From NCBI RefSeq assembly GCF_025567165.1, contig NZ_JAOQKC010000004.1, positions 62,001-126,000 on the forward strand: a DNA stretch of 64,000 bases. Reading direction: 5' to 3'. Source of the DNA: Laedolimicola ammoniilytica. Its GTDB lineage: Bacteria; Bacillota; Clostridia; Lachnospirales; Lachnospiraceae. How positions within the stretch are numbered: the stretch's first letter is position 1; each line of letters begins with the position of its first letter. Below, piece after piece: positions 34,490 to 43,917 of the stretch. The notes beneath the pieces were generated by a model. It searched no databases. It saw only the letters and a list, made by a program, of their open reading frames with translations, and had not been told where the DNA came from. The position numbers and the translations under genes were made by a program.

Positions 34490-37400
34490 ATGTATTTAAA
34501 AAGTATAGAAGTACAGGGCTTTAAGTCCTTCGCAAATAAAATCGTATTTGATTTTCACAACGGCATTACCGGCATTGTGGGCCCCAACGGCAGCGGTAAG
34601 AGCAACGTGGCGGACGCAGTGCGCTGGGTCCTGGGCGAACAGCGTGTGAAGCAGCTGCGAGGCGGTACCATGCAGGACGTCATTTTCGCGGGAACGGAGA
34701 ACCGGCGGCCCTTAAGCTACGCCTATGTGGCCATTACGCTGGACAATTCAGACCATCAGCTGTCCATCGACTACGAAGAGGTGACCGTATCGAGACGGCT
34801 TTACCGCTCCGGCGAGAGCGAGTACCTGATCAACGGCGCGGCCTGCCGCCTGAAAGACATTAACGAGCTGTTTTACGATACCGGTATCGGTAAAGAGGGC
34901 TATTCCATTATCGGACAGGGTCAGATCGACCGAATTTTAAGCAGTAAGCCCGAGGAGTCCAGGGAGCTCTTCGACGAGGCCACCGGCATCGTGAAATTCA
35001 AGCGTCGGAAGAACACAGCCCAGAAGAAGCTGGAGGACGAGAAGCAGAACATCGTCCGTATCAACGACATCCTGGCGGAGCTTGAAAAGCAGCTGGGGCC
35101 CCTGGAGAAGCAGTCCGCGGTGGCCCGGGAATATCTGAAGAAAAAAGAAGCATTAAAGCTTTACGATGTGAATATGTTTCTTCTGGAGACCGGGCGTGTC
35201 CAGAGGGCTATTACAGAGCTTGAGACAAAGATCGGCGACGCGGATCGGGAGCTGAAAGAGACCACCGAACAGTATGAGAAGATCAAAAAAGAGCATGCCC
35301 GCATCGAAGAAGAGTTAGAGGAACTGAACCGACGCCTGGATGAGACGAAGGAGGCTGCTTCCAGGGCAGGCCTTGGCCGCCAGCAGCTGGAGGGTCAGAT
35401 TGAAGTTCTGAAGGAGCAGATTCATTCAGTGCAGCAGGGCGGCGAGCAGCTGGAAGGCCGTCTGAAAAATATCGCGGCGGATATGAAAGAGCGTCAGGAA
35501 GCCAGAGAAAAACTGGCGGCAGAGCAGGCGGAGCTTGCGAAGCAGCTGGAGGCCGCGACGGCAGTCTCCACCGAGGCGGACGCGCGTCTGCAGGAACTGC
35601 GGGCCCGGATCGAGGCGGAGAATACAGCCGCGGAGACCAGCAAGAACAGTATCATCAGCCTGTTAAATGAGCGGGCTTCCACGAAGGGCCGTCTGCAGCG
35701 CTACGATGCCATGCAGGAGCAGGCCCAGATTCGGAGAACCGAGCTGAATCAGAAGCTGCTGCTGGCGAAAAGTAGTGAGGAAGAGCAGCGGGGACAGTAC
35801 GAGGGATACCGAAAGGAACTGGAAGAGGTTTCCGGCCGGATTATTGAGCTGTCTGAAATCCAGCGGGAGAAAGAGGCCGAGGCCGAGAGCCTGCGCCGGG
35901 AGCTGGGGAAAAAGAATGAGGAGCTGGAGATTGGCCAGAGCGCCTTCCACCGGGAATCCTCCCGTCTGGAATCTTTGCGGAACATGGCCGAGCGCTACGA
36001 CGGCTATGGCAACAGCATCCGGAAGATCATGGAGCAGAAAAAGAACGTCCCAGGTATCGAGGGCGTAGTCGCAGATCTTATCAAGGTGGATCAGCGTTAT
36101 GAGACCGCCGTCGAGACGGCTCTGGGCGGCAGCATCCAGAACATCGTCACAGAAAATGAGGAGACTGCCAAGCGGCTCATCGAATATCTGAAAAAGAACC
36201 GTTTCGGCCGGGCCACCTTCCTGCCCCTGACCAGCGTGGGCGGAAGAGGCGGCTTTGCGAAGCCGGAGGCCCTGAAGGAAAAGGGAGCCATCGGCCTTGC
36301 AAGTACTCTGGTACGGGCGGATAAAAAATATGACCGGGTGGTACAGCATCTGCTGGGCCGGGTGCTGGTGGCGGAGCATATCGACGATGCCATCCGCATT
36401 GCCCGCAAATACAACCATTCCATCTTTATCGTTACCCTGGAGGGCGAGTCTTTAAGCCCCGGAGGTTCCATGACCGGCGGAGCCTTCCGCAATTCCAGCA
36501 ACCTGCTTGGCCGAAAGCGGGAGCTGACGGAGCTGGAAGAGAACGTACAGAAGCTGGAAGCGGATATCAGAGAGGCCCGTCTTCGGATCGAAGCCCTGCG
36601 GGAGCAGCGCCGGGCGCGCCGGACGGAGGCAGAAAGTCTGAACGCAGAGCTGCAGCAGTTGTATCTGAATCAGAATACGGCGAAAATGAATTCCGATCAG
36701 GCGAAAGCAAGACTGGATGAGATTATCGAGGGCTATTCCGGGCTTCGAAAGGAACTCTCAGAAATCGAGAAGCAGTTTGCGGACATCCGGGACAGCCGGG
36801 AAGCCATTTTCCGGGAGATTCGGGAATCTGAGGAGCAGGAAAAGCAGAATGAGGCCAGAATTGAGGCAGCCCAGATCGCTTTGACGGAACTGAAGCAGAA
36901 GGAGTCCGCGGGAATCAGTGAGAATGAAAGGGCGCACCTGAACCTGGCGGCTCTGACCCAGAAAGCAGGCTTCGTGGATGAGAACGCAGCCCGGATCGAG
37001 CGGGAACTGACTCGTCTCCATGCGGAGGAGCAGGAGATTCAGGAAAGCATGCAGAAGGGCGACGCGGACATCGAGGCCAAGAAAGAGGGCATCGGTGCAT
37101 TGCAAAAGCAGATCGAAGCGATGATTGCGGAGAGTGAGCGCTTAAGCAGCGAGACTGCGGAGCTTGGCGGCAGGCGGGAGGCCCTGCTGACCGGCCAGAA
37201 GGACTTCTTCACCAGGCGGGAGGAGCTGTCTGAGAAGCAGACCCACCTGGATAAAGAAGTCTTCCGCCTGAACAGTCAGAGGGAAAAACTGGAAGAAACT
37301 GCGGATTCCCTGACGGACTACATGTGGGAGGAATACGAGCTGACTTATAATACAGCCCTTCCCATGAAAAAGGAAGAATACACGGATCTGGCGGCATTGA

Positions 37401-38050
37401 AGAAGCAGACCAGCGTGCTGAAGGATGAGATCCGGAAGCTGGGCGACGTCAATGTGAACGCCATCGAGGATTATAAAAATATCTCGGAGCGGTATGAATT
37501 TATGAACACCCAGCGGAATGACCTGGTGAAGGCTGAGGAGACCCTGATGGGCATCATCGAAGAGCTGGATACGGGCATGCGCCGCCAGTTCGAGGAGCAG
37601 TTCGCCCGGATTCGGGTGGAGTTTGATAAGGCCTTCAAGGAACTGTTCGGCGGCGGAAAGGGAACCCTGGAACTGGATCCGGATGCGGATATGCTGGAGG
37701 CAGGCGTGCGGATTATCGCCCAGCCGCCCGGTAAGAAGCTGCAGAACATGATGCAGCTTTCCGGTGGCGAGAAGGCTCTGACAGCCATCTCCCTGCTGTT
37801 CGCCATTCAGAACCTGAAGCCCTCGCCCTTCTGTCTGCTGGACGAGATTGAGGCGGCTCTGGATGATTCCAACGTAAATCGCTTCGCAAAATATCTTCAT
37901 AAGTTGACAAAGAATACACAGTTTATTATTATTACACATAGGAAGGGAACCATGGAGTCCGCAGATCGTCTGTATGGTATCACCATGCAGGAGAAGGGCG
38001 TCTCCACCCTGGTTTCCGTAAACCTGATTGAAGAGGAATTAGATGAATAG
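34490..38050 (+). CDS. smc: Chromosome segregation protein SMC
   Basis: The 1186-residue ATPase is the core of condensin. It has an N-terminal Walker A GPNGSGKSNVADAV (about residues 32-45), two long coiled-coil arms (about 165-500 and 680-1000), a hinge domain (about 515-665, with GSIQNIVTENE and LSPGGSMTGGAF) and a C-terminal ATPase lobe with signature LSGGEKAL (about 1088-1095) and Walker B CLLDEIEAALDD. Length matches the family. It is co-transcribed with rnc and ftsY. The scpA/scpB partners are not in this window. Confidence 0.98.
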   Translation: MYLKSIEVQGFKSFANKIVFDFHNGITGIVGPNGSGKSNVADAVRWVLGEQRVKQLRGGTMQDVIFAGTENRRPLSYAYVAITLDNSDHQLSIDYEEVTVSRRLYRSGESEYLINGAACRLKDINELFYDTGIGKEGYSIIGQGQIDRILSSKPEESRELFDEATGIVKFKRRKNTAQKKLEDEKQNIVRINDILAELEKQLGPLEKQSAVAREYLKKKEALKLYDVNMFLLETGRVQRAITELETKIGDADRELKETTEQYEKIKKEHARIEEELEELNRRLDETKEAASRAGLGRQQLEGQIEVLKEQIHSVQQGGEQLEGRLKNIAADMKERQEAREKLAAEQAELAKQLEAATAVSTEADARLQELRARIEAENTAAETSKNSIISLLNERASTKGRLQRYDAMQEQAQIRRTELNQKLLLAKSSEEEQRGQYEGYRKELEEVSGRIIELSEIQREKEAEAESLRRELGKKNEELEIGQSAFHRESSRLESLRNMAERYDGYGNSIRKIMEQKKNVPGIEGVVADLIKVDQRYETAVETALGGSIQNIVTENEETAKRLIEYLKKNRFGRATFLPLTSVGGRGGFAKPEALKEKGAIGLASTLVRADKKYDRVVQHLLGRVLVAEHIDDAIRIARKYNHSIFIVTLEGESLSPGGSMTGGAFRNSSNLLGRKRELTELEENVQKLEADIREARLRIEALREQRRARRTEAESLNAELQQLYLNQNTAKMNSDQAKARLDEIIEGYSGLRKELSEIEKQFADIRDSREAIFREIRESEEQEKQNEARIEAAQIALTELKQKESAGISENERAHLNLAALTQKAGFVDENAARIERELTRLHAEEQEIQESMQKGDADIEAKKEGIGALQKQIEAMIAESERLSSETAELGGRREALLTGQKDFFTRREELSEKQTHLDKEVFRLNSQREKLEETADSLTDYMWEEYELTYNTALPMKKEEYTDLAALKKQTSVLKDEIRKLGDVNVNAIEDYKNISERYEFMNTQRNDLVKAEETLMGIIEELDTGMRRQFEEQFARIRVEFDKAFKELFGGGKGTLELDPDADMLEAGVRIIAQPPGKKLQNMMQLSGGEKALTAISLLFAIQNLKPSPFCLLDEIEAALDDSNVNRFAKYLHKLTKNTQFIIITHRKGTMESADRLYGITMQEKGVSTLVSVNLIEEELDE

Positions 38051-38071
38051 TTAAATTCAGGGGGAAATGAA

Positions 38072-39010
38072 ATGTCTGAGGAGAAAAAAGGTTTTTTCAG
38101 CCGGCTGGTCTCCGGTCTTGCCAAGACCAGAGCGAACATCGCGGCCGGTATTGACAGTATTTTCAGCGGGTATTCCGCGATTGACGACGATTTCTATGAG
38201 GAAATCGAGGAGATCCTGATTATGGGCGACATCGGCATCAACGCCACCAACGCCATTCTGGAAGATTTGAAGCAGAAGGTAAAGGAGCAGCACATCAAGG
38301 ATCCCTCCCAGTGCAAGGAGCTTCTGATCAACAGCATCCGGGAGCAGATGCGGGTGGGCGAGGTGGCTTACCGTTTCGAGCAGGAGAAGTCCGTGGTGCT
38401 GGTCATCGGCGTCAACGGCGTGGGCAAAACCACATCCGTGGGCAAGCTTGCAGGCAAGCTCAAAGATCAGGGCAAAAAGGTCATTCTGGCGGCGGCAGAT
38501 ACCTTCCGCGCAGCAGCAGGCGAGCAGCTCACCGAGTGGGCGAACCGGGCCGGCGTGGAGATCATCGGCGGCAGCGAGGGCGCGGATCCGGCTTCCGTAG
38601 TCTACGACGCGGTCTGCGCGGCAAAAGCAAGACATGCGGACGTATTGCTCTGCGATACGGCAGGACGCCTTCATAATAAGAAAAATCTGATGGAGGAGCT
38701 TCGGAAAATCAACCGGATTATCGACCGGGAGTACCCGGACGCCTTCCGTGAGACCCTGGTCGTCCTGGACGGCACCACCGGACAGAACGCCCTGGAGCAG
38801 GCCCGCCAGTTCAAGGAGGTCTGCGACATCACCGGCATCATTCTTACAAAGCTGGACGGCACAGCCAAGGGTGGTATTGCGGTGGCAATCCAGTCCGAGC
38901 TTGGTATCCCGGTGAAATACATCGGCGTGGGTGAGAGCATCGAAGATCTGCAGAAGTTCGACGCGGATGAATTTGTGAATGCCCTGTTCCATCAGGAAAG
39001 TAATGACTGA
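38072..39010 (+). CDS. ftsY: Signal recognition particle receptor FtsY
   Basis: The 312-residue GTPase docks SRP-ribosome complexes at the membrane. It has a short N domain, G1 GVNGVGKTTSVGKL (about residues 113-126), DTAGRLHNKKNLMEEL and TKLDGTAKGG, and an N-terminal amphipathic basic segment (FFSRLVSGLAKTR), without the long acidic A domain of some proteobacteria. It lies 21 bases after smc. Its partner gene ffh is 3 kb downstream. Confidence 0.97.
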   Translation: MSEEKKGFFSRLVSGLAKTRANIAAGIDSIFSGYSAIDDDFYEEIEEILIMGDIGINATNAILEDLKQKVKEQHIKDPSQCKELLINSIREQMRVGEVAYRFEQEKSVVLVIGVNGVGKTTSVGKLAGKLKDQGKKVILAAADTFRAAAGEQLTEWANRAGVEIIGGSEGADPASVVYDAVCAAKARHADVLLCDTAGRLHNKKNLMEELRKINRIIDREYPDAFRETLVVLDGTTGQNALEQARQFKEVCDITGIILTKLDGTAKGGIAVAIQSELGIPVKYIGVGESIEDLQKFDADEFVNALFHQESND

Positions 39011-39047
39011 CAAAATTTGTAAATACATAATATAAGAGGAGAAAAAC

Positions 39048-40259
39048 ATGCTTACACTGGAAAAATTTGAAGAAGCCTCAGAGGTGGTAAAAAAAGTAGC
39101 GATTGAGACCAAACTGTTATACAGCCCATATTTCAGCGAAAAGACCGGGAACAAGGTATACCTGAAGCCTGAGAACATGCAGGTAACCGGCGCCTACAAG
39201 ATTCGCGGTGCTTACTACAAGATCAGTACCTTAAGCGACGAGGAGCGTGCCAAGGGACTGATTACCGCGTCCGCCGGAAATCACGCCCAGGGCGTGGCTT
39301 ATGCGGCAAAGGCTTACGGCGTGAAAGCAGTGATCGTTATGCCAACCACCACACCGCTGATGAAGGTGGAGCGCACCAAGAGTTATGGCGCGGAGGTTGT
39401 GCTGTACGGAGACGTATATGATGAGGCGTGTGAGTATGCCTATAAGCTGGCCGAGGAGCACGGCTATACCTTTATCCATCCCTTCGACGATCTGGCGGTA
39501 GCCACTGGCCAGGGAACCATCGCCATGGAGATTGTGAAGGAGCTTCCGCTGGTAGACTACATTCTGGTGCCTATCGGAGGAGGCGGACTTTCCACCGGCG
39601 TCTCCACCCTGGTGAAGCTGTTGAACCCCAATATTAAGGTTATTGGCGTGGAGCCCGCAGGAGCGAACTGCATGCAGGAATCCCTGAAGAATAAAAAGGT
39701 GACCACACTTCCGACGGTCAGCACCATTGCCGACGGTACTGCGGTTAAGACGCCGGGAACCAAGATCTTCCCGTATATCCAGAAGAATCTGGATGATATC
39801 ATCACTGTCACCGACGACGAGCTCATTGGCGCGTTCCTGGATATCGTGGAGAATCACAAGATGGTAGTGGAGAACTCCGGTCTTCTGACCGTAGCGGCCC
39901 TGAACCATCTGAACGTAAAGGGCAAGAAGATTGTCTCCATTTTAAGCGGCGGCAACATGGATATCATTACCATGTCCTCCATGGTACAGTTCGGCCTGAT
40001 CCAGAGAGATCGGATTTTCACCGTATCCACCATGCTTCCGGACAAGCCCGGAGAGATGGTCAAGATCTCCCAGGTCATCGCCGACGAGAACGGCAATATC
40101 GTCAAACTGGATCACAATCAGTTCATCGGTACCAACCGAAACGAGGGCGTGGAGCTTCGTATTACCATCGAAGCCTTCGGCACCGAGCACAAGAACCGCA
40201 TCGTTAAGAAGCTGGACGAGGCAGGATTCAGACCGCGTCTTGTAAAGATCAATCTGTAA
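39048..40259 (+). CDS. ilvA: Threonine ammonia-lyase (threonine dehydratase)
   Basis: The 403-residue PLP enzyme deaminates threonine to 2-oxobutanoate. The PLP lysine lies in TGAYKIRGA (about residue 51), and the Ser/Gly phosphate loop is GGGGLSTGV. A C-terminal ACT-like regulatory domain (about 325-403, FTVSTMLPDKPGEMVKISQ) is present. The size fits the single-ACT, ilvA/tdcB-type enzymes, so it may be biosynthetic or catabolic. It interrupts the usual ftsY-ylxM-ffh order. The ATG follows TAAGAGGAGAAAAAC. Confidence 0.93.
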   Translation: MLTLEKFEEASEVVKKVAIETKLLYSPYFSEKTGNKVYLKPENMQVTGAYKIRGAYYKISTLSDEERAKGLITASAGNHAQGVAYAAKAYGVKAVIVMPTTTPLMKVERTKSYGAEVVLYGDVYDEACEYAYKLAEEHGYTFIHPFDDLAVATGQGTIAMEIVKELPLVDYILVPIGGGGLSTGVSTLVKLLNPNIKVIGVEPAGANCMQESLKNKKVTTLPTVSTIADGTAVKTPGTKIFPYIQKNLDDIITVTDDELIGAFLDIVENHKMVVENSGLLTVAALNHLNVKGKKIVSILSGGNMDIITMSSMVQFGLIQRDRIFTVSTMLPDKPGEMVKISQVIADENGNIVKLDHNQFIGTNRNEGVELRITIEAFGTEHKNRIVKKLDEAGFRPRLVKINL

Positions 40260-40274
40260 AAAGCAGGGGTAACT

Positions 40275-40853
40275 ATGGGATTACTGGAACTTCTTATCCT
40301 TGCGGTAGGCCTGTCCATGGACGCCTTCGCCGTATCGGTCTGTAAGGGCTTAAGCGTTCCCCGGGCAGGCGCCGGGGAATGCTGTATCGCAGGCGTCTGG
40401 TTCGGCGGCTTCCAGGCGCTGATGCCGCTTCTGGGCTATCTGCTGGGCAGTCAGTTTAAGGATTACATCACCAGCGTCGATCACTGGATTGCCTTTGTGT
40501 TGATTCTCATCATCGGTGTCAATATGATTCGGGAGGCCCAGGGAAAAGAAGAGGACGCGGAGGTCTGTCCGAAGGAAGAGAATCCGTTTGCATTCAAAAC
40601 CATGCTGATGCTGGCGGTAGCCACCAGTATTGACGCCCTGGCCGTGGGAATCACCCTGGCCTTTTTAAATGTGGCGCTGATTCCTTCCGTAACATTTATC
40701 GGTGTAACAACTTTTGTGATTTCCGCCATCGGTATTCGTATCGGCAATCTCTTCGGTATGAAGTACAAATCCAGAGCTGAATTCGCGGGCGGCGTGATTC
40801 TCATCTGTATCGGCCTGAAGATTCTGCTGGAGCACCTGGGCATTCTGGGATAA
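40275..40853 (+). CDS. mntP: Manganese efflux pump MntP
   Basis: The 192-residue protein has six membrane helices arranged as an inverted repeat. Each half carries an acidic motif: SMDAFAVSVCKG near the start and SIDALAVGITLA at about 115. These Asp residues are the known metal path of MntP, which exports Mn(II). The ATG follows AGCAGGGGTAAC, 15 bases after ilvA. No manganese riboswitch is visible upstream. Repeat copy C begins 4 bases after its stop. Confidence 0.94.
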   Translation: MGLLELLILAVGLSMDAFAVSVCKGLSVPRAGAGECCIAGVWFGGFQALMPLLGYLLGSQFKDYITSVDHWIAFVLILIIGVNMIREAQGKEEDAEVCPKEENPFAFKTMLMLAVATSIDALAVGITLAFLNVALIPSVTFIGVTTFVISAIGIRIGNLFGMKYKSRAEFAGGVILICIGLKILLEHLGILG

Positions 40854-40856
40854 AAA

Positions 40857-40972
40857 AGAATGTGCCATTGGCACATTCTCGCGCCGAGGCGCGGTTGCCT
40901 TAGCGACATGATTCCATTCCGCCGCAGTGTGATAATTTTTTAAAGATTTTGTCAAGAAAAAATACTTGACAA
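40857..40972 (-). repeat. Dispersed multi-hairpin repeat, copy C (minus orientation)
   Basis: Read on the minus strand it begins with hairpin 1, TTGTCAAG/CTTGACAA (arms 40965-40972 and 40949-40956). It continues ATTATCACACTGCGGCGGA (start of core, to about 40917), has a CGCGCC/GGCGCG hairpin (40880-40893) and ends in hairpin 3, AGAATGTGCC/GGCACATTCT (40857-40879), with a T run. The order and end sequences match copies A and D. The hairpin-1 arm overlaps the -35 box of the next operon. Confidence 0.8.
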
Positions 40973-40994
40973 TAAGGCTCCGATTGTGTATGAT
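40966..40994 (+). promoter_or_regulatory. Promoter of the ylxM-ffh operon
   Basis: TTGACA (40966-40971) and TATGAT (40989-40994) have 17-base spacing. The -35 box is one arm of a perfect 8-base inverted repeat that forms hairpin 1 of repeat copy C. Confidence 0.82.
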
Positions 40995-41014
40995 AAGTCA
41001 GGCAGGTGAGAAGT

Positions 41015-41347
41015 ATGGATAAAATTCTGGAGCAGACGCTGCTGTATGATTTTTACGGAGAACTGCTGACGGATCATCAGAAGCAGATTTACGAGGACGT
41101 GGTGCTGAACGATTATTCCTTCAGCGAGGTGGCAGAAGAAAAGGGTATCAGCCGTCAGGGCGTGCATGATCTGATTAAGCGGTGCAATAAGATTCTGCAG
41201 GAATACGAGTCGAAGCTTCACCTGGTTGAGAAGTTTGTAACCATCAAAGAGCAGATCGAAGAGATGGAAAAGTCCTTAAGGGAGACCGAAGAACCGGACA
41301 AGGAAGCTCTTGTACGGCAGCTAAACGGGATATTGGAGAATTTATAG
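41015..41347 (+). CDS. ylxM: YlxM family putative DNA-binding protein
   Basis: The 110-residue helix-turn-helix protein (LTDHQKQIYEDVVLNDYSFSEVAEEKGISRQGVHDLIKR is the sigma-4-like part, of which the key core is SFSEVAEEKGISRQGV) has a C-terminal coiled-coil-like tail. YlxM/p13 accompanies ffh in Firmicutes and has been linked to the SRP pathway. ATG 41015 is preferred to a GTG at 41006 because GGCAGGTGAG is then properly placed. The ffh ATG follows the stop directly. Confidence 0.93.
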   Translation: MDKILEQTLLYDFYGELLTDHQKQIYEDVVLNDYSFSEVAEEKGISRQGVHDLIKRCNKILQEYESKLHLVEKFVTIKEQIEEMEKSLRETEEPDKEALVRQLNGILENL

Positions 41348-42700
41348 ATGGCATTTGAAAGTTTATCTGATAAATTACAGAATGTATTTAAGAACCTGCG
41401 GGGCAAGGGACGTCTTTCCGAGGCGGATGTAAAAGCATCCTTAAAGGAAGTCAAGATGGCTCTTCTGGAAGCAGACGTAAGCTTTAAGGTCGTAAAGCAG
41501 TTTATCAAGTCCGTAGAGGAGCGCGCCATCGGCGCGGATGTGATGAACAGCCTGACGCCGGGACAGCAGGTGGTGAAGATTGTCCACGAGGAACTGATTT
41601 CTCTGATGGGCAGCGAGACCACGGAGCTGAAGCTGAAGAACCCCAGTGATGTGACCGTCCTCATGATGATGGGTCTTCAGGGAGCCGGTAAGACCACCAC
41701 GGCGGCCAAGCTGGCAGGAAAGCTGAAGAGCAAGGGCCGTAAGGTATTGCTGGTAGCCTGCGACGTTTACCGACCGGCAGCGATCAAGCAGCTGCAGGTC
41801 AACGGCGAGAAGCAGGGTGTCGAGGTATTTACCATGGGCGAGAATCAGAAGCCGGTAAATATCGCCAAGGGCGCTTATGAGTACGCCAGGAAAAACAACT
41901 TTAACGTGGTCATTCTCGATACGGCAGGCCGACTGCATGTGGACGAGGACATGATGGAGGAGCTGCAGCAGATCAAAGAAAATCTGCATGTGGATCAGGC
42001 TCTTCTGACTGTAGACGCCATGACCGGACAGGACGCTGTGAATGTGGCGACCGTGTTCAACGATAAGATTGGCATCGACGGCGTGATTTTAACGAAGCTG
42101 GATGGCGATACCAGAGGCGGAGCGGCCCTGTCTGTCAAGGCAGTGACCGGAAAGCCGATTTTATATATAGGTATGGGCGAGAAGCTGTCGGATCTGGAGC
42201 AGTTTTATCCGGACCGTATGGCGTCCCGTATCCTCGGAATGGGCGATGTGCTGACCCTGATTGAGAAGGCACAGGAGACCGTAGACGAGGAAAAAGCCAA
42301 GGCCATGACGCAGAAGCTGAAGAAAGCGCAGTTTGGCTTTGACGATTATCTGGAGAGTATGAACCAGATGAAAAAAATGGGAGGCCTTTCCAGTGTGCTG
42401 GCTATGATGCCGGGTCTGGGAAGCCAGATGAAGGACATTGAAAATGCCATCGACGAGAAGAAGATGGCGCGCACTGAGGCGATTATTCTTTCGATGACGC
42501 CGAAGGAGCGGTCCAATCCCGAGATTCTGAACCCCTCAAGAAAGCACCGTATCGCCAGAGGCGCCGGTGTGGACATTGCGGAGGTCAACCGCCTGGTGAA
42601 GCAGTTCGAGCAGATGCGTAAGATGATGAAGCAGATGCCCGGCATGATGGGAATGGGCGGCAAACGTGGTAAAAAGGGACGTATGCGTTTTCCTTTTTAA
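41348..42700 (+). CDS. ffh: Signal recognition particle protein Ffh
   Basis: The 450-residue SRP54 homologue has an N domain, a GTPase domain with G1 GLQGAGKTTTAAKL (about residues 104-117), DTAGRLHVDEDMMEEL and TKLDGDTRGGAA, and a Met-rich M domain that binds signal peptides and SRP RNA (C-terminal KMMKQMPGMMGMGGKRGKKG). It targets nascent membrane proteins with FtsY. It is fused in transcription to ylxM (stop and start abut) and followed by rpsP. The SRP RNA is not in this window. Confidence 0.97.
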   Translation: MAFESLSDKLQNVFKNLRGKGRLSEADVKASLKEVKMALLEADVSFKVVKQFIKSVEERAIGADVMNSLTPGQQVVKIVHEELISLMGSETTELKLKNPSDVTVLMMMGLQGAGKTTTAAKLAGKLKSKGRKVLLVACDVYRPAAIKQLQVNGEKQGVEVFTMGENQKPVNIAKGAYEYARKNNFNVVILDTAGRLHVDEDMMEELQQIKENLHVDQALLTVDAMTGQDAVNVATVFNDKIGIDGVILTKLDGDTRGGAALSVKAVTGKPILYIGMGEKLSDLEQFYPDRMASRILGMGDVLTLIEKAQETVDEEKAKAMTQKLKKAQFGFDDYLESMNQMKKMGGLSSVLAMMPGLGSQMKDIENAIDEKKMARTEAIILSMTPKERSNPEILNPSRKHRIARGAGVDIAEVNRLVKQFEQMRKMMKQMPGMMGMGGKRGKKGRMRFPF

Positions 42701-42748
42701 ATAAATAAAAATACTATATTAACAGCAGAAAATGCGGAGGTGAAACAA

Positions 42749-42994
42749 ATGGCAGTAAAGATTAGATTAAGAAGAATGGGTCAGAAGAAAGCTCCTTTCT
42801 ATAGAATTATCGTAGCAGATTCCAGATCCCCGAGAGACGGTCGTTTTATCGAGGAGATCGGAACTTACGATCCGAGCACAGATCCGAGTACTTTCAAGGT
42901 AGACGTTGAGGCAGCTAAGAAGTGGCTTGCAAACGGCGCTCAGCCGACTGAGATGGTAGGCAAGATCCTGAAGGCAGCAGGCGTAGAGAAATAA
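42749..42994 (+). CDS. rpsP: 30S ribosomal protein S16
   Basis: The 81-residue product has the S16 signature VKIRLRRMGQKKAPFYRIIVAD at its N-terminus (cited as the RLRRMGQKKAPFYRI core). ATG 42749 follows GCGGAGGTGAAACA; an upstream GTG 9 bases earlier is part of the ribosome site. khpA follows after 60 bases. Position after ffh is standard. Confidence 0.97.
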   Translation: MAVKIRLRRMGQKKAPFYRIIVADSRSPRDGRFIEEIGTYDPSTDPSTFKVDVEAAKKWLANGAQPTEMVGKILKAAGVEK

Positions 42995-43053
42995 TCGTAA
43001 TGATTCAGTACAGCCCGAAGCACTAGCTGCTGAGGAAACAATCGAGGTATCTG

Positions 43054-43284
43054 ATGAAAGAATTAGTAGAAGTGATTGCAAAATCACTGGTGGAGCATCC
43101 GGATGAGGTTGTCGTTACGGAGACAGAGAATGAGAAAACCATTCTGGTCGAGCTCCGCGTAGCGCCTTCTGATATGGGTAAGGTAATCGGCAAACAGGGC
43201 CGAATTGCCAAGGCCATTCGCAGCGTTGTCAAGGCAGCGTCATCTAAGGAAGAGAAAAAAGTAGTTGTGGAGATTCTTCAGTAG
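43054..43284 (+). CDS. khpA: KH-domain RNA-binding protein KhpA (YlqC)
   Basis: The 76-residue protein is a single KH domain with the GxxG loop in MGKVIGKQGRIAKAIRSV (about residues 46-58). It binds structured RNA as part of the KhpA/KhpB pair. It sits between rpsP and rimM in the conserved order. KhpB is not encoded in this window. Confidence 0.94.
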   Translation: MKELVEVIAKSLVEHPDEVVVTETENEKTILVELRVAPSDMGKVIGKQGRIAKAIRSVVKAASSKEEKKVVVEILQ

Positions 43285-43296
43285 AATTCCGCACAG

Positions 43297-43327
43297 ACGG
43301 CGGGTGGAGACACCCGCTGTTCTTTTA
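43297..43327 (+). terminator. Terminator after khpA
   Basis: GCGGGTG (43300-43306) and CACCCGC (43311-43317) with a GAGA loop, extended outward by a few pairs, are followed by TTCTTTT. It runs into repeat copy B. Confidence 0.8.
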
Positions 43328-43379
43328 TACAATAGTTCCTATTGTATAAAAGGCGGAGAATCCTGCAAGGCAGGATTCT
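43323..43379 (+). repeat. Dispersed multi-hairpin repeat, partial copy B
   Basis: A perfect 13-base-pair hairpin (TTTTATACAATAG 43323-43335 with CTATTGTATAAAA 43339-43351, 3-base loop) is joined directly to GGCGGAGAATCC and hairpin 3 (AGAATCCTGC/GCAGGATTCT, 43357-43379). The central core of copies A and D is missing, so this is a deletion form. It lies just before rimM. Confidence 0.75.
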
Positions 43380-43410
43380 ATTATCAATGAGTGAAAAGGG
43401 AGGAAACACA

Positions 43411-43917
43411 ATGGAACAGTATCTGCGTGTAGGCGTCATCGCATCCACACACGGCCTGAAGGGCGAGGTAAAGGTATTTCCCACCACTGATGATCCGGAG
43501 CGTTTCCGGAAGCTGAAAAAGATATATCTGGATACGGGAAAAGAGTATAAGGAGCTTCAGGTTGCCGGTGTAAAGTTTTTTAAGAATCAGGTGATTCTGA
43601 AATTTAAGGAATTCCAGGATATCAACGAGGTAGAAAAATACAGAGGAAAAGATCTCTTGATCGATAGAGAGCAGGCGGTCCCGCTTGCGGAGAATGAAAA
43701 CTTCATCGTGGATCTGATTGATATGGACGTATACGATGAGGAGGAGAAGCGTCTGGGCACGCTGACAGATGTGCTGCAGACCGGCGCCAACGACGTCTAT
43801 GTGGTGGAGACCGAAGAAGGAAAGGAAATCCTGCTTCCGGCCATTCCCTCCTGTATTCTTACGGTGGACGTGGAGAACGCAAGGATGGTTGTGCGGATTC
43901 CGGAGGGCCTTCTGTGA
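43411..43917 (+). CDS. rimM: Ribosome maturation factor RimM
   Basis: The 168-residue protein assists 30S head assembly by binding S19. It has an N-terminal RimM barrel (VGVIASTHGLKGEVKVFPTTDDPERF, with key GLKGEVKV) and a C-terminal PRC barrel (LLPAIPSCILTVDVENARMVV). ATG 43411 follows AAAGGGAGGAAAC; an upstream frame start lies in the repeat and is rejected. Its TGA overlaps the trmD ATG (TGATG). Confidence 0.96.
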   Translation: MEQYLRVGVIASTHGLKGEVKVFPTTDDPERFRKLKKIYLDTGKEYKELQVAGVKFFKNQVILKFKEFQDINEVEKYRGKDLLIDREQAVPLAENENFIVDLIDMDVYDEEEKRLGTLTDVLQTGANDVYVVETEEGKEILLPAIPSCILTVDVENARMVVRIPEGLL

